DNA from: Anammoximicrobium sp964486845
GTDB lineage: Bacteria > Planctomycetota > Planctomycetia > Pirellulales > Pirellulaceae
Length of the DNA stretch: 11,216 nt
NCBI GenBank assembly: GCA_964486845.1
Contig: CAZAQY010000271.1
Span: 1-11,216 of the forward strand
Reading direction: 5' to 3'
The translations under genes and the position numbers were made by a program. Below, piece after piece: positions 1 to 7,153 of this stretch (positions are counted from its first letter, which is position 1; each line of letters begins with the position of its first letter). Below the pieces are notes generated by a model, which worked only from the letters and a program-made list of their open reading frames with translations, made no database searches and was not told the DNA's origin.

Positions 1-2
1 TG

Positions 3-548
3 TTGGGGCTGGGTCTGCTGGTCCTCGGTTCCCGCTGGCTGGTCGAGGGCGCAGTGGCCATTGCCACCGCGCTGGGTGTGAGCGAACTGCTGATCGGCCT
101 GACGGTGGTGGCCGTAGGCACATCGTTGCCGGAAATGGCCACCACCGTCGCCGCCGCCGCGCGGGGGCAGCGCGACATCGCGGTGGGGAACGTCGTCGGC
201 AGCTGCATTTTCAACATCATTTCGGTGCTGGGCGTGAGCAGTTTGGTCAGCCCCGACGGCATCCGAGTCTCGCCTCAGGCCCTGCAATTCGATATTCCGG
301 TGATGATCGGCGTCTCGATAGCTTGCCTGCCCGTGTTCTACACCGGCGGCACGGTCAGCCGCTGGGAGGGGGCCTTGTTCTTTGGCTATTATGTCGCCTA
401 CACGATTTATCTGATTCTCCATGCGACCGGAAATGGCGCTTTGCCAATGTTCCAGGACGCCATGCTTTGGTTCGTGATTCCGCTGACCGCCGTGACCCTG
501 ACGGTCCATGGCTGGCACTGTTTCCACAGCAAGCGGGTACATCCGTGA
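3..548 (+). CDS. CaCA-family Na+/Ca2+ antiporter, C-terminal half (5' end outside window)
   Basis: Membrane cation antiporter of the calcium/cation exchanger superfamily, probably exporting Ca2+ in exchange for Na+ or H+ across the inner membrane. Only the second of the two inverted family repeats is visible. It carries the alpha-2 signature GTSLPE and then GNVVGSCIFN, followed by hydrophobic helices (FDIPVMIG, FYTGG, LWFVIPLT). By eye it is about 70% identical, without gaps, to the second half of the downstream gene, so the pair is a tandem duplication. The frame is open to the window edge; the TTG at position 3 is unlikely to be the real start, because the family needs an N-terminal alpha-1 half. 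Oddity: the asparagine of the usual GSNIFN motif is Cys here, while the flanking Ser and final Asn remain. The stop at 548 lies 10 nt before the next start, so the two are probably cotranscribed. Confidence 0.9.
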   Translation: MGLGLLVLGSRWLVEGAVAIATALGVSELLIGLTVVAVGTSLPEMATTVAAAARGQRDIAVGNVVGSCIFNIISVLGVSSLVSPDGIRVSPQALQFDIPVMIGVSIACLPVFYTGGTVSRWEGALFFGYYVAYTIYLILHATGNGALPMFQDAMLWFVIPLTAVTLTVHGWHCFHSKRVHP

Positions 549-558
549 GTGACAAGCA

Positions 559-1647
559 ATGAGTGGTGTCACGTTCCTGTGGTTCATCTTGGGATTGGCG
601 GCGCTGGTGGTCGGCGCCGAGTGGCTGGTGCGCGGATCCGCGCGGCTGGCGGCGGCCGTGGGCATATCGCCCCTGGTCATCGGGCTGACCGTGGTGGCCT
701 TCGGCACAAGTTCGCCGGAGTTGGCGGTGAGCGTTCAAGCGTCCTGGTCCGGCCAAGCGGACTTGGCGCTGGGCAACGTCGTCGGCAGCAATGTGTTCAA
801 CGTGCTGTTGATCCTCGGCATCTCGGCGGTGATTACGCCCTTGGCGGTCGCCCGGCAGTTGTTGCGTTTGGATGTGCCGATCATGATCGTTGTCTCCGCG
901 CTGACTTGGGCCTTGGGACTCGACGGCGCGATCGGGCGGAGCGACGGCCTGTTGTTCGTGATGGGACTGGTCCTCTATACCGGTTGGCTGATTCGCACGA
1001 GCCGGCGTGAAGTCGCGGCGGAAAAGGCGGTCTCGCAGCCCGCGGAGTCCGTTGCTCCGACTGCCGGTCGGGTGGTGATCGACCTCGTGCTGATCGTCGG
1101 CGGGTTAGCCGCTCTGGTCCTGGGGTCCCGCTGGCTGGTCCAAGGCGCGGTCGCGTTCGCCACGGCCTGGGGCGTTAGCGAACTGATCATCGGGCTCACC
1201 ATCGTGGCCGCCGGCACGTCGCTGCCGGAGGTCGCGGCCTCGATCATGGCCGCGATTCGCGGCCAACGGGACATTGCGGTCGGAAACGTGGTGGGCAGCA
1301 ACATCTTCAACGTCCTGGCGGTCCTGGGGCTGAGCAGCCTGACAAGCAGCGACGGCGTGCGGGTTTCGGCGGAAGCCATCGACTTTGATATCCCCGTGAT
1401 GATCGCCGTGGCCGTGGCCTGTCTGCCCATTTTCTACACCGGCGGCACGATCAGCCGCTGGGAAGGCTGGTTGTTCCTGGGCTACTATGCAATCTACACG
1501 ACCTATTTGACCCTGAATGCGATCCGGCACGGCGCGCTGGCCACGTTCCAAGCCGCGCTGCTGTGGTTCGTGATTCCCTTGACCGTCGTCACGCTGGCCG
1601 TTAGTGTTGGGCAGGCGATCAAACGGAGGGCGCAGGAAAGACGATGA
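559..1647 (+). CDS. CaCA-family Na+/Ca2+ antiporter, YrbG-like, complete
   Basis: Inner-membrane calcium/sodium antiporter of 362 residues, a normal length for bacterial YrbG-type CaCA proteins. Both inverted halves are present. The alpha-1 half has GTSSPE followed by GNVVGSNVFN; the alpha-2 half has GTSLPE followed by GNVVGSNIFN. In this family the Glu of each GTSxPE and the Ser/Asn of each GSNxxN line the ion site, and all are intact. About ten hydrophobic helices are visible, with a short polar linker (SRREVAAEKAVSQPAE) between the halves and a basic tail (IKRRAQERR). The ATG at 559 begins a typical exchanger N-terminus (FLWFILGLAALVVGAEWLVRGS). No strong Shine-Dalgarno precedes it, only GTGAG eight bases upstream, which fits coupling to the gene ending at 548. 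The stop overlaps the next ATG by 4 nt (ATGA). Ion preference cannot be read from sequence. Confidence 0.95.
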   Translation: MSGVTFLWFILGLAALVVGAEWLVRGSARLAAAVGISPLVIGLTVVAFGTSSPELAVSVQASWSGQADLALGNVVGSNVFNVLLILGISAVITPLAVARQLLRLDVPIMIVVSALTWALGLDGAIGRSDGLLFVMGLVLYTGWLIRTSRREVAAEKAVSQPAESVAPTAGRVVIDLVLIVGGLAALVLGSRWLVQGAVAFATAWGVSELIIGLTIVAAGTSLPEVAASIMAAIRGQRDIAVGNVVGSNIFNVLAVLGLSSLTSSDGVRVSAEAIDFDIPVMIAVAVACLPIFYTGGTISRWEGWLFLGYYAIYTTYLTLNAIRHGALATFQAALLWFVIPLTVVTLAVSVGQAIKRRAQERR

Positions 1648-3248
1648 ACCGGGCGTACGCACACTTTCCCAAGGCGGCTTGTCCTGCAACGCGTCTTGTC
1701 TCCGCCGCTGCGTGGTTGGGGATGGCCATCGGCGTGTTGTTCGTGGGCGCTGCATCTGCCGGCGAACCGGGCGGGTACTTTGGCATCCAGGTGGTGGACG
1801 ATCAGACCGGCCGCGGGGTGCCGTTGGTCGAGTTAGAGACGGTGAATCATCTGTGCTGGGTGACCGACAGCGGCGGTTGGGCGGCGATCCACGAACCGGG
1901 GCTGATGGGACAGCGGGTCTTTTTCTTTGTCCGCAGCCACGGCTACGAGTTTCCCAAAGACGGCTTCGGGTTCGCCGGCGTCCGCCTGCAACTGGTGGCC
2001 GGCCAGAAGGCCACGATCAAGATCAAGCGGCATAACATCGCCGAGCGGCTGTATCGGGTGACGGGCGAAGGCATCTATCGCGACAGCGTGCTGCTGGGCG
2101 AACCGACGCCGCTGGCACAGCCGCTAGGCAGCGGCATGGTGGCAGGGCAGGATTCGGCGTTCGCCGAATTGTATCAAGGCAAGGTTATATGGTTCTGGGG
2201 CGACACGTCGCGGATGAGCTATCCGTTAGGGCACTTCTGGATGGCGGCGGCCGTGTCGGAATTGCCCGGACAAGGGGGCTTGGATCCGGCACAGGGAGTC
2301 AATCTGCGTTACTTCACGGACCAGGACGGATTCAGCCGGCCGGTGGCCCGTTTGGGCGTGGAGAAGGGTCTGATCTGGGCCGATGGTTTTCTGGTTCTGC
2401 CCGACGAAACGGGGCGCGAGCGGTTGGTCTGCCATTACGCTCACATGGAGTCCCTGTCGAAGATGCTCGACCACGGTCTGGCCGTGTTCCACGACGAGAA
2501 GCAGGAGTTCGAGCGGCTGAAGACCCTGGAGATGAAAGACGGCCCGCTGTTTCCGGGCCAGGGGCACCCGATCCGGCATCGCGAGGGCGGCGTGGACTAC
2601 GTGTACTTCGGCGAAGTGTTTCCCAACGTGCGGGTCCAGGCCGATTGGAAGCATTATCTCGATCCGTCGTCCTACGAAGCCTACACGTGCCTGGATGAAG
2701 CGGCTGACTCGGGTCAAGCGGAGTTGCTGCGGGAGCCGGACGGCAAGGTGCGTTACGAGTGGCGGCAGAACACGAAGCCGGTCGACGGCAACGCGGAAAG
2801 GAAACTAGTTGACGCGGGCCGGCTGCCAGCCGAGCAGACGCGGTTCCTGCCGGTTGATGTCGACACCGGCAAGCCGGTTCTGATGCACCGCGGCACGGTG
2901 CGCTTCAACTCGCATCGCCAGCGGTGGATCATGATCGCCGGACAAGTGTACGGCTCTTCGATGCTGGGCGAAATCTGGTATGCCGAGGCCCCGGAGCCCA
3001 CCGGCCCGTGGCGGAGGGCCAAGAGGATCGTCACCCACGATCGATACAGTTTCTACAATCCCGTGCATCACCCGTTCTTCGATCAAGAGGGCGGACGGGT
3101 GATCTATTTCGAGGGGACGTACACCCAGACATTCTCCGGCAACCCTGTGGCCACGCCGCGCTACGATTACAACCAGATCATGTACCGGCTGGATTTGGCC
3201 GACCCGCGGTTGGAAGCGGTGAGGGACTCAGGCAGTGGAAAGAGATAA
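1644..3248 (+). CDS. Secreted putative carbohydrate-active beta-propeller protein (DUF4185-like)
   Basis: Exported protein of 534 residues. A long basic N-region and hydrophobic core end in GAASA, predicting Sec signal cleavage after about residue 39. Residues 43-130 look like a small beta-sandwich of the carboxypeptidase-regulatory type (FGIQVVDDQTGRGVPLVELE, later GQKATIKI). From about 135 onward the pattern suggests a propeller-fold sugar enzyme: WFWGDTS around Asp187, then EIWYAEAPEPTGPW and NPVHHPFFDQEGGRVIYFEG. The WGDT motif and repeated blades resemble DUF4185. As I recall, that family includes the GH183 endo-D-arabinanases, and it is distantly like GH43. I cannot assign catalytic residues or substrate. 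The start is supported by AGGAA at 1634-1638 and the 4-nt overlap with the antiporter gene. The sugar porter and fucosidase downstream support a role in polysaccharide breakdown. Family assignment is inference; export is well supported. Confidence 0.82.
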   Translation: MNRAYAHFPKAACPATRLVSAAAWLGMAIGVLFVGAASAGEPGGYFGIQVVDDQTGRGVPLVELETVNHLCWVTDSGGWAAIHEPGLMGQRVFFFVRSHGYEFPKDGFGFAGVRLQLVAGQKATIKIKRHNIAERLYRVTGEGIYRDSVLLGEPTPLAQPLGSGMVAGQDSAFAELYQGKVIWFWGDTSRMSYPLGHFWMAAAVSELPGQGGLDPAQGVNLRYFTDQDGFSRPVARLGVEKGLIWADGFLVLPDETGRERLVCHYAHMESLSKMLDHGLAVFHDEKQEFERLKTLEMKDGPLFPGQGHPIRHREGGVDYVYFGEVFPNVRVQADWKHYLDPSSYEAYTCLDEAADSGQAELLREPDGKVRYEWRQNTKPVDGNAERKLVDAGRLPAEQTRFLPVDVDTGKPVLMHRGTVRFNSHRQRWIMIAGQVYGSSMLGEIWYAEAPEPTGPWRRAKRIVTHDRYSFYNPVHHPFFDQEGGRVIYFEGTYTQTFSGNPVATPRYDYNQIMYRLDLADPRLEAVRDSGSGKR

Positions 3249-3379
3249 TCCACCGGCGAAGTCGCCTTCTGGCTTGGGCGCAGTCAGCCGCAACCGATCC
3301 CATCTTCCGGTCAGGCCCTCTTTTTGTCATTCTTTTGCGATCAGTGTTTGTCGATGTCTTGTGTCTCGGCGGCGCATAC

Positions 3380-3383
3380 GGAG
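3380..3383 (+). promoter_or_regulatory. Ribosome binding site fixing the MFS transporter start
   Basis: GGAG lies 7 nt before the ATG at 3391. The frame is open upstream to an ATG at 3235, but that start would overlap the previous gene and add a polar stretch unlike any sugar porter N-terminus. The 3391 start gives a short cytoplasmic lead and then the first transmembrane helix. Confidence 0.7.
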
Positions 3384-3390
3384 AACGCGT

Positions 3391-4878
3391 ATGTTGACAG
3401 CCTCAGGCAGCGCAAGCAGCAGTTTGCGGGCCGAATACAACCTGGCGTACGTTTGGACGATCTGCCTGGTCGCCGCCCTGGGCGGGCTGCTGTTCGGTTA
3501 CGACTGGGTCGTGATCGGCGGCGCGAAGCCGTTTTTTGAAGCGTATTTTGAGGTGCGCAGCGAGGCTCTGAGGGGCTGGGCCAACAGTTGCGCCTTGTTG
3601 GGATGCCTGCTGGGGTCGTTGATCTCCGGTGGCTTGAGCGACCAGTTGGGACGCAAGAAATTGCTGCTGGCCTCCGCCGTCCTGTTCGCGGTCTCGTCGG
3701 TCCTCACCGGCTGGGCTCCCTCGTTCCCGTCGTTCGTCGTCTGGCGGATCGCCGGCGGCGTAGCGATCGGCATGGCCTCGAACCTGTCGCCCATGTACAT
3801 CGCCGAGGTCGCCCCGGCGCGGATTCGCGGCCGCCTGGTGGCGGTGAACCAGTTGACGATCGTGATCGGCATCCTGGCCGCCCAGTTGGCGAACTACTAC
3901 ATCGCCCGCGGTTCGCCTCAGCCGTCCGAAGAGATCGTCCAGCAGGTCATGCAGCGCGAGCATCTGGAACGGGATGCGGCCGTCAAGACGGCCTCGGCCG
4001 AAGTGATCCGGCCCTCGTGGTACGGGCGATACGCCTGGCGCTGGATGTTCACCGCCGTGACCGTGCCTTCGTTGTTGTTCCTCGTGGGTGCCTCGCTGAT
4101 CCCGGAGAGCCCGCGCTGGTTGGTCAAGAACGGCTGCGCCGAACAGGCTCGCCGGATCCTGGCCCGGATCGGCGGCGAGCAACATGCCGCAACCGAAGTC
4201 GCCGACATTCAACAGACCATCGCCGGCCACGAAATCCAGCGCGTCCGCTTCAGCGATTTGTTGGAGCCGAAGATGCTCCGGATCCTGCTGGTCGGCGTGG
4301 CGCTGGCCGTGCTACAGCAGTGGAGCGGCATCAACTCGATCTTCAACTATGCCGAAGAGATTTACCGCTCCGCCGGCTACGGCATCAGCGGCATCATGTT
4401 CAACATCGTGATCACCGGCGCGATCAACCTGGTCTGCACCCTGGTGGCGATCGGCACCGTGGATCATTTCGGCCGGCGCCGCCTGATGCTCGTCGGCTGT
4501 GCCGGCATCGGCCTTTCTCACGCCTTGATCGGCATCGCCTACTATCTCGGCTGGAAGGGGCTGAGCGTCTTGATTTTCACGCTCTGTGCGTTGGGGTGCT
4601 ACGGCGTCTCGCTGGCGCCCGTGACGTGGGTGTTGATTGCCGAGATCTTCCCGAACCGGATTCGCGGCGCCGCCATTTCGGTGGCCGTTTCGGCGTTGTG
4701 GATCGCCTGCTTCATCCTGACGTTCCTGTTCCCGATCCTCACCGGCAAGGTGGGCATGGCGGCAACGTTTTGGCTGTACGCCGGGATCTGCGTATTGGGA
4801 TTCGTGTTTGTTTTCCTGCGCGTGCCGGAGACCAAAGGCAAGGCACTGGAACAGATCGAGCGGGAACTGATAGACTAA
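3391..4878 (+). CDS. Sugar-porter family MFS transporter
   Basis: Twelve-helix inner-membrane importer of the Sugar Porter family (XylE/GLUT type), 495 residues, probably sugar:H+ symport. Nearly all family signatures are present in order: GLLFGYDWVVIGG in helix 1; DQLGRKK (from residue 84); MYIAEVAPARIRGRLVAVNQ after helix 4; PESPRWLVKNG (from 238); QQWSGINSIFNYAEEIY (from 309); DHFGRRRL; PVTWVLIAEIFPNRIRG; and PETKGKALEQIE (from 479). The Gln-Gln of QQWSGIN and the helix-10 Trp are known sugar contacts in XylE. Oddity: about 43 charged residues (173-215, roughly ARGSPQPSEEIVQQVMQ to YGRYA) sit between helix 5 and the WRWMF of helix 6, longer than in XylE. The neighbours (a secreted putative glycan hydrolase upstream and a fucosidase downstream) suggest it imports a released monosaccharide. 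Which one is unknown; fucose is commonly taken up by the unrelated FucP family. Confidence 0.96.
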   Translation: MLTASGSASSSLRAEYNLAYVWTICLVAALGGLLFGYDWVVIGGAKPFFEAYFEVRSEALRGWANSCALLGCLLGSLISGGLSDQLGRKKLLLASAVLFAVSSVLTGWAPSFPSFVVWRIAGGVAIGMASNLSPMYIAEVAPARIRGRLVAVNQLTIVIGILAAQLANYYIARGSPQPSEEIVQQVMQREHLERDAAVKTASAEVIRPSWYGRYAWRWMFTAVTVPSLLFLVGASLIPESPRWLVKNGCAEQARRILARIGGEQHAATEVADIQQTIAGHEIQRVRFSDLLEPKMLRILLVGVALAVLQQWSGINSIFNYAEEIYRSAGYGISGIMFNIVITGAINLVCTLVAIGTVDHFGRRRLMLVGCAGIGLSHALIGIAYYLGWKGLSVLIFTLCALGCYGVSLAPVTWVLIAEIFPNRIRGAAISVAVSALWIACFILTFLFPILTGKVGMAATFWLYAGICVLGFVFVFLRVPETKGKALEQIERELID

Positions 4879-4892
4879 GCGAGCGGAAGTTG

Positions 4893-4977
4893 ACAGATAA
4901 ATGGTGTGACAGAAAAATGGTCGCCAGAGAGTCATTCCCCCTCGGCCCTTCATTTTTCTGTCACCCCATTTTTCTGT
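4893..4977 (+). repeat. Long inverted repeat built from doubled 16-nt units (REP/BIME-like)
   Basis: Two 27-nt arms (4893-4919 and 4951-4977) are reverse complements with only two mismatches, around a 31-nt loop. Each arm is itself two copies of a TGACAGAAAAATGG-type unit at a 16-nt period: TGACAGATAAATGG at 4891 and TGACAGAAAAATGG at 4907 on the left, CATTTTTCTGT at 4951 and 4967 on the right. It begins 14 nt after the MFS stop and ends 47 nt before the fucosidase ATG. It is AT-rich within GC-rich DNA. It could be a mobile palindromic repeat of the kind spread by IS200-like REP-associated transposases, and the RNA hairpin could stop transcription or protect the transporter mRNA. From memory, similar motifs are frequent between planctomycete genes; that needs a genome search. 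Confidence 0.85.
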
Positions 4978-5024
4978 TCGCCGTCTTACATTTTCCTGAT
5001 TCTTTGAACCTCGAAGGAGCAACC

Positions 5025-6482
5025 ATGATCACGCGACTCGCCCTCACCAGTCTGTTTTCTGTACTTCTGTTGGCCGGCAGTGGAGCGCGCGCGACCGAAC
5101 CGCAGACGCCGCGTGCCGCGGCCGAAACTTCCCAGCAGCGCGACGCGCGGATGCAGTGGTGGCGCGAGGCGCGGTTTGGCATGTTCGTACACTGGGGCTT
5201 GTACTCCGGTCTGGCCGGAACCTGGGAAGGCAAGCCCGTGGGCACGCGAGGCGGAATGGAATGGATCCAGCAGCGTGTCAAGGCCGACACGGGCACGTAC
5301 GCGAAGCGCGCGATTCCCTTGTTCAAGCCACGGGAGGGATTTTCCCGCCAGTGGGCTCAACTGGCCAAGGAGGCCGGCTGCCGCTACGTGGTCTTCACCA
5401 GCAAGCACCATGAAGGCTTCGCACTGCACGACTCGAAGGTCAGCGACTACGACGCCGGTTCCGTGCTGCATCGCGATCTGGTCAAGGAAATCGTCGACGC
5501 CTGCCGGGCCGAGGGCCTGCGAGTCGGCTTCTACCACTCGGTGATCGACTGGCACCATGACCAGTACGCGTACGAGCTGTCGAAGCAGTTGCCGCATCCG
5601 CTGAAGGGCCAGCCGTATCCGAACGGCCAGCGGGACCACGCGAAGTACGTCGAGTACCTGCACGCCCAGGTACACGAACTCGTGTCCAACTACGGCCCGG
5701 TGGACATCCTGTGGTGGGATTACAGCTCGCAGGATTTCCAGGGAGAGGAAGCCTGGCGGGCGTTCGAGTTGATGGCGAACGTGCGGGTCAAGCAGCCGAA
5801 GATCGTCATGAACAACCGGCTGTTCCGCATCCCGGAGGCCGGTTTCACGGGAATGGGCACCGCGGCTATCGCCAGCCGACTCGATCCCAAGTACGGCGAT
5901 TTCATCACGCCGGAACAGCACATTCCGGCCACCGGCATGCCCGGCGTGGATTGGGAAACGTGCATGACGATGAACACCACTTGGGGCTTCAGCCAGCACG
6001 ACCACGCCTGGAAATCGGACGAGACGCTGATCCGCAACTTGATCGACATCGCCAGCAAGGGCGGCAACTATCTGTTGAACATCGGCCCCAAGGGGGATGG
6101 CAGCGTGCCGCCGGAGAGCGCCCAGTCGATGAAGGCGATCGGCGCTTGGATGAAGACCAACGGCGAGTCGATCTACGCCACGGCGGCCAGTCCCTTCGAG
6201 AGACTCGACTGGGGCCGCTGCACGCAGAAGCAACTGCCCGGCGGCAAGACGCGGCTGTACTTGCACGTCTTCAACTGGCCCCAGGACGGCAAACTCGTGG
6301 TGCCCCTGGTCACCGACTCGTCGGCGACCGCGAGACGGTTGGCCGACGGCAAGTCGCTGGTGGTAACGGCCGGCGACAACCAGACCACGGTTGCCGTCGG
6401 AGCTGAATCGCTGGACAAGATTGCCACGGTGATTGAGTTGAACCTCGACGGCCCGCCCAAGGTCGCCAAGCCTGCGCCGTGA
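5025..6482 (+). CDS. Secreted GH29 alpha-L-fucosidase
   Basis: Exo-acting retaining glycosidase that removes terminal alpha-L-fucose from glycans, exported to the periplasm or outside. It has 485 residues, a normal GH29 length. A Sec signal (MITRLALTSLFSVLLLAG) ends in ARA, with cleavage expected after residue 23. The catalytic barrel follows with classic GH29 blocks: WWREARFGMFVHWGLYS, YVVFTSKHHEGFALHDS, GLRVGFYHSVIDWH and VDILWWDYS. The Asp of WWDYS (residue 232) matches the family nucleophile. Glu297 (ITPEQ) and Glu311 (DWETCMTMNTTWGF) lie where the more variable acid/base is found; I cannot choose between them. NLIDIASKGGNYLLNIGPKGDG is the conserved barrel end, followed by a C-terminal beta domain. 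The start is supported by AAGGAG at 5014-5019, 5 nt upstream of the ATG. The inverted repeat separating it from the transporter suggests it may have its own transcript. Its source of fucose could be algal or other sulfated or branched polysaccharide, but this is inference. Confidence 0.97.
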   Translation: MITRLALTSLFSVLLLAGSGARATEPQTPRAAAETSQQRDARMQWWREARFGMFVHWGLYSGLAGTWEGKPVGTRGGMEWIQQRVKADTGTYAKRAIPLFKPREGFSRQWAQLAKEAGCRYVVFTSKHHEGFALHDSKVSDYDAGSVLHRDLVKEIVDACRAEGLRVGFYHSVIDWHHDQYAYELSKQLPHPLKGQPYPNGQRDHAKYVEYLHAQVHELVSNYGPVDILWWDYSSQDFQGEEAWRAFELMANVRVKQPKIVMNNRLFRIPEAGFTGMGTAAIASRLDPKYGDFITPEQHIPATGMPGVDWETCMTMNTTWGFSQHDHAWKSDETLIRNLIDIASKGGNYLLNIGPKGDGSVPPESAQSMKAIGAWMKTNGESIYATAASPFERLDWGRCTQKQLPGGKTRLYLHVFNWPQDGKLVVPLVTDSSATARRLADGKSLVVTAGDNQTTVAVGAESLDKIATVIELNLDGPPKVAKPAP

Positions 6483-6500
6483 GCATCGTTCCAGAAACAA

Positions 6501-6571
6501 GTGAGCGGAATGGCGCTAGCCACCGGTTCCGGCTTGGCCGCAATACCGGCGGCTAGTGCCTTGCCGCTCAC
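6501..6571 (+). repeat. Imperfect palindromic intergenic repeat (REP-like)
   Basis: Two 27-nt arms, 6501-6527 and 6545-6571, are reverse complements at 23 of 27 positions around a 17-nt loop. The arms begin GTGAGCGG and end CCGCTCAC, with GCTAGCC near the apex. It starts 18 nt after the fucosidase stop, so it could act as that gene's 3' stem or terminator, although no T-tract follows. Sequence and size resemble a repeat class I recall as widespread between planctomycete genes. It shares no motif with the repeat at 4893-4977, so the window carries two distinct families. Confidence 0.8.
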
Positions 6572-6686
6572 GTGTCATCTGACAGTTATCGATTCCTTTG
6601 AGCACCGAAGCGCCCGAACCCGACGATGCGGATCCCTCCTTCGAGGCAGCCCGGAGGGCACTTTCGTTAAGGTTCACGGGAGTCGA

Positions 6687-6715
6687 TTGTATCGCTAACG
6701 CGGTTGCGGTAGACT
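6687..6715 (+). promoter_or_regulatory. Possible sigma70-type promoter for the radical SAM operon
   Basis: TTGTAT (6687-6692) and TAGACT (6710-6715) are spaced by 17 nt. Transcription would start near 6722, giving about 50 nt of untranslated leader before the ATG at 6773. The match to consensus is partial (3 of 6 and 4 of 6). Spacing and position are the main support. The rest of the 6572-6772 gap shows only a 6-bp CCCTCC/GGAGGG stem (6634-6639 with 6653-6658) without a T-tract. Confidence 0.3.
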
Positions 6716-6731
6716 GAAATTGCACCCTTTC

Positions 6732-6758
6732 GTGACCGGTCGTTCGGTTCTCGGTCAC
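6732..6758 (+). other. Small leader hairpin before the 6773 start
   Basis: GTGACCG (6732-6738) pairs perfectly with CGGTCAC (6752-6758) across a 13-nt loop. It ends just before the GGAAAG (6760-6765) that serves as ribosome binding site for the ATG at 6773. It could affect translation of the operon's first gene or be an operator for a dimeric regulator. Seven base pairs in GC-rich DNA may also be chance. Confidence 0.35.
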
Positions 6759-6772
6759 CGGAAAGCACAACG

Positions 6773-7153
6773 ATGTCCGCACTGCACTTGTATGTCGGCT
6801 GGTGCGCGATTCTGGCAGGGCTGCTTGCCGGGACCGTGCTGGGGTTGTTCTTTCACGGCGACGAGTGGCTGGGCGGGTATCATTCCTGGCGGCGGCGACT
6901 GCTGAGGCTGACTCATATTTCCCTCGTCGGCACCGGGCTGTTGAATCTGGCCGCGGCCGCCACGGCGACGCAACTCGGCTTGGCTGCGGTGCCCTGCATC
7001 GCGTCGACGTTGTTGATTGCGGGCGCGGTCACCATGCCGGCCGTCTGCGGCTTGTCGGCCTGGAAGCCTCTGTTTCGTCACTTGTTCTTTGTCCCGGTGC
7101 TCAGTCTGGTTGTCGGCGTGGCGGATCTTCTCTGGGAGGGACTGTTGCGATGA
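6773..7153 (+). CDS. Small four-helix membrane protein, first gene of the radical SAM operon
   Basis: A protein of 126 residues that I do not recognise by name. Four hydrophobic segments are visible at about 7-27, 46-65, 68-90 and 99-121, so it should sit in the inner membrane. Between helices 1 and 2 is a polar loop, FFHGDEWLGGYHSWRRRL, with His28 and His37 and a basic cluster, followed by RLTHISLVGTGLLNL with His48. These histidines near the membrane edge could bind a metal or haem, but nothing proves it. GGAAAG at 6760-6765 is the ribosome site, 7 nt before the ATG. The stop overlaps the start of the radical SAM gene (ATGA), so the two are translationally coupled and probably work together. 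It could be an anchor, a partner subunit, or a lipid- or quinone-handling protein. That it is a real gene is well supported; its function is unknown. Confidence 0.85.
   Translation: MSALHLYVGWCAILAGLLAGTVLGLFFHGDEWLGGYHSWRRRLLRLTHISLVGTGLLNLAAAATATQLGLAAVPCIASTLLIAGAVTMPAVCGLSAWKPLFRHLFFVPVLSLVVGVADLLWEGLLR

Noticed and set aside
3249..3390. Possible terminator or promoter in the gap before the MFS gene
   Set aside because: Only a very short GGCG/CGCC hairpin near 3255-3266 and scattered T-runs are present, with no stem plus T-tract and no convincing -35/-10 pair.
3588..5024. Open frame on + running through the MFS gene and into the fucosidase frame
   Set aside because: Its translation is Arg/Gly/Asp-rich shadow text with no family motifs; the MFS frame carries all sugar-porter signatures. 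The fucosidase starts at 5025 with its own ribosome site and signal peptide.
4986..6500. Long minus-strand open frame opposite the fucosidase
   Set aside because: GC-rich third positions of the real gene produce it. The protein is low-complexity Arg/Val/Leu text without motifs, and the + strand shows an unmistakable GH29 enzyme.
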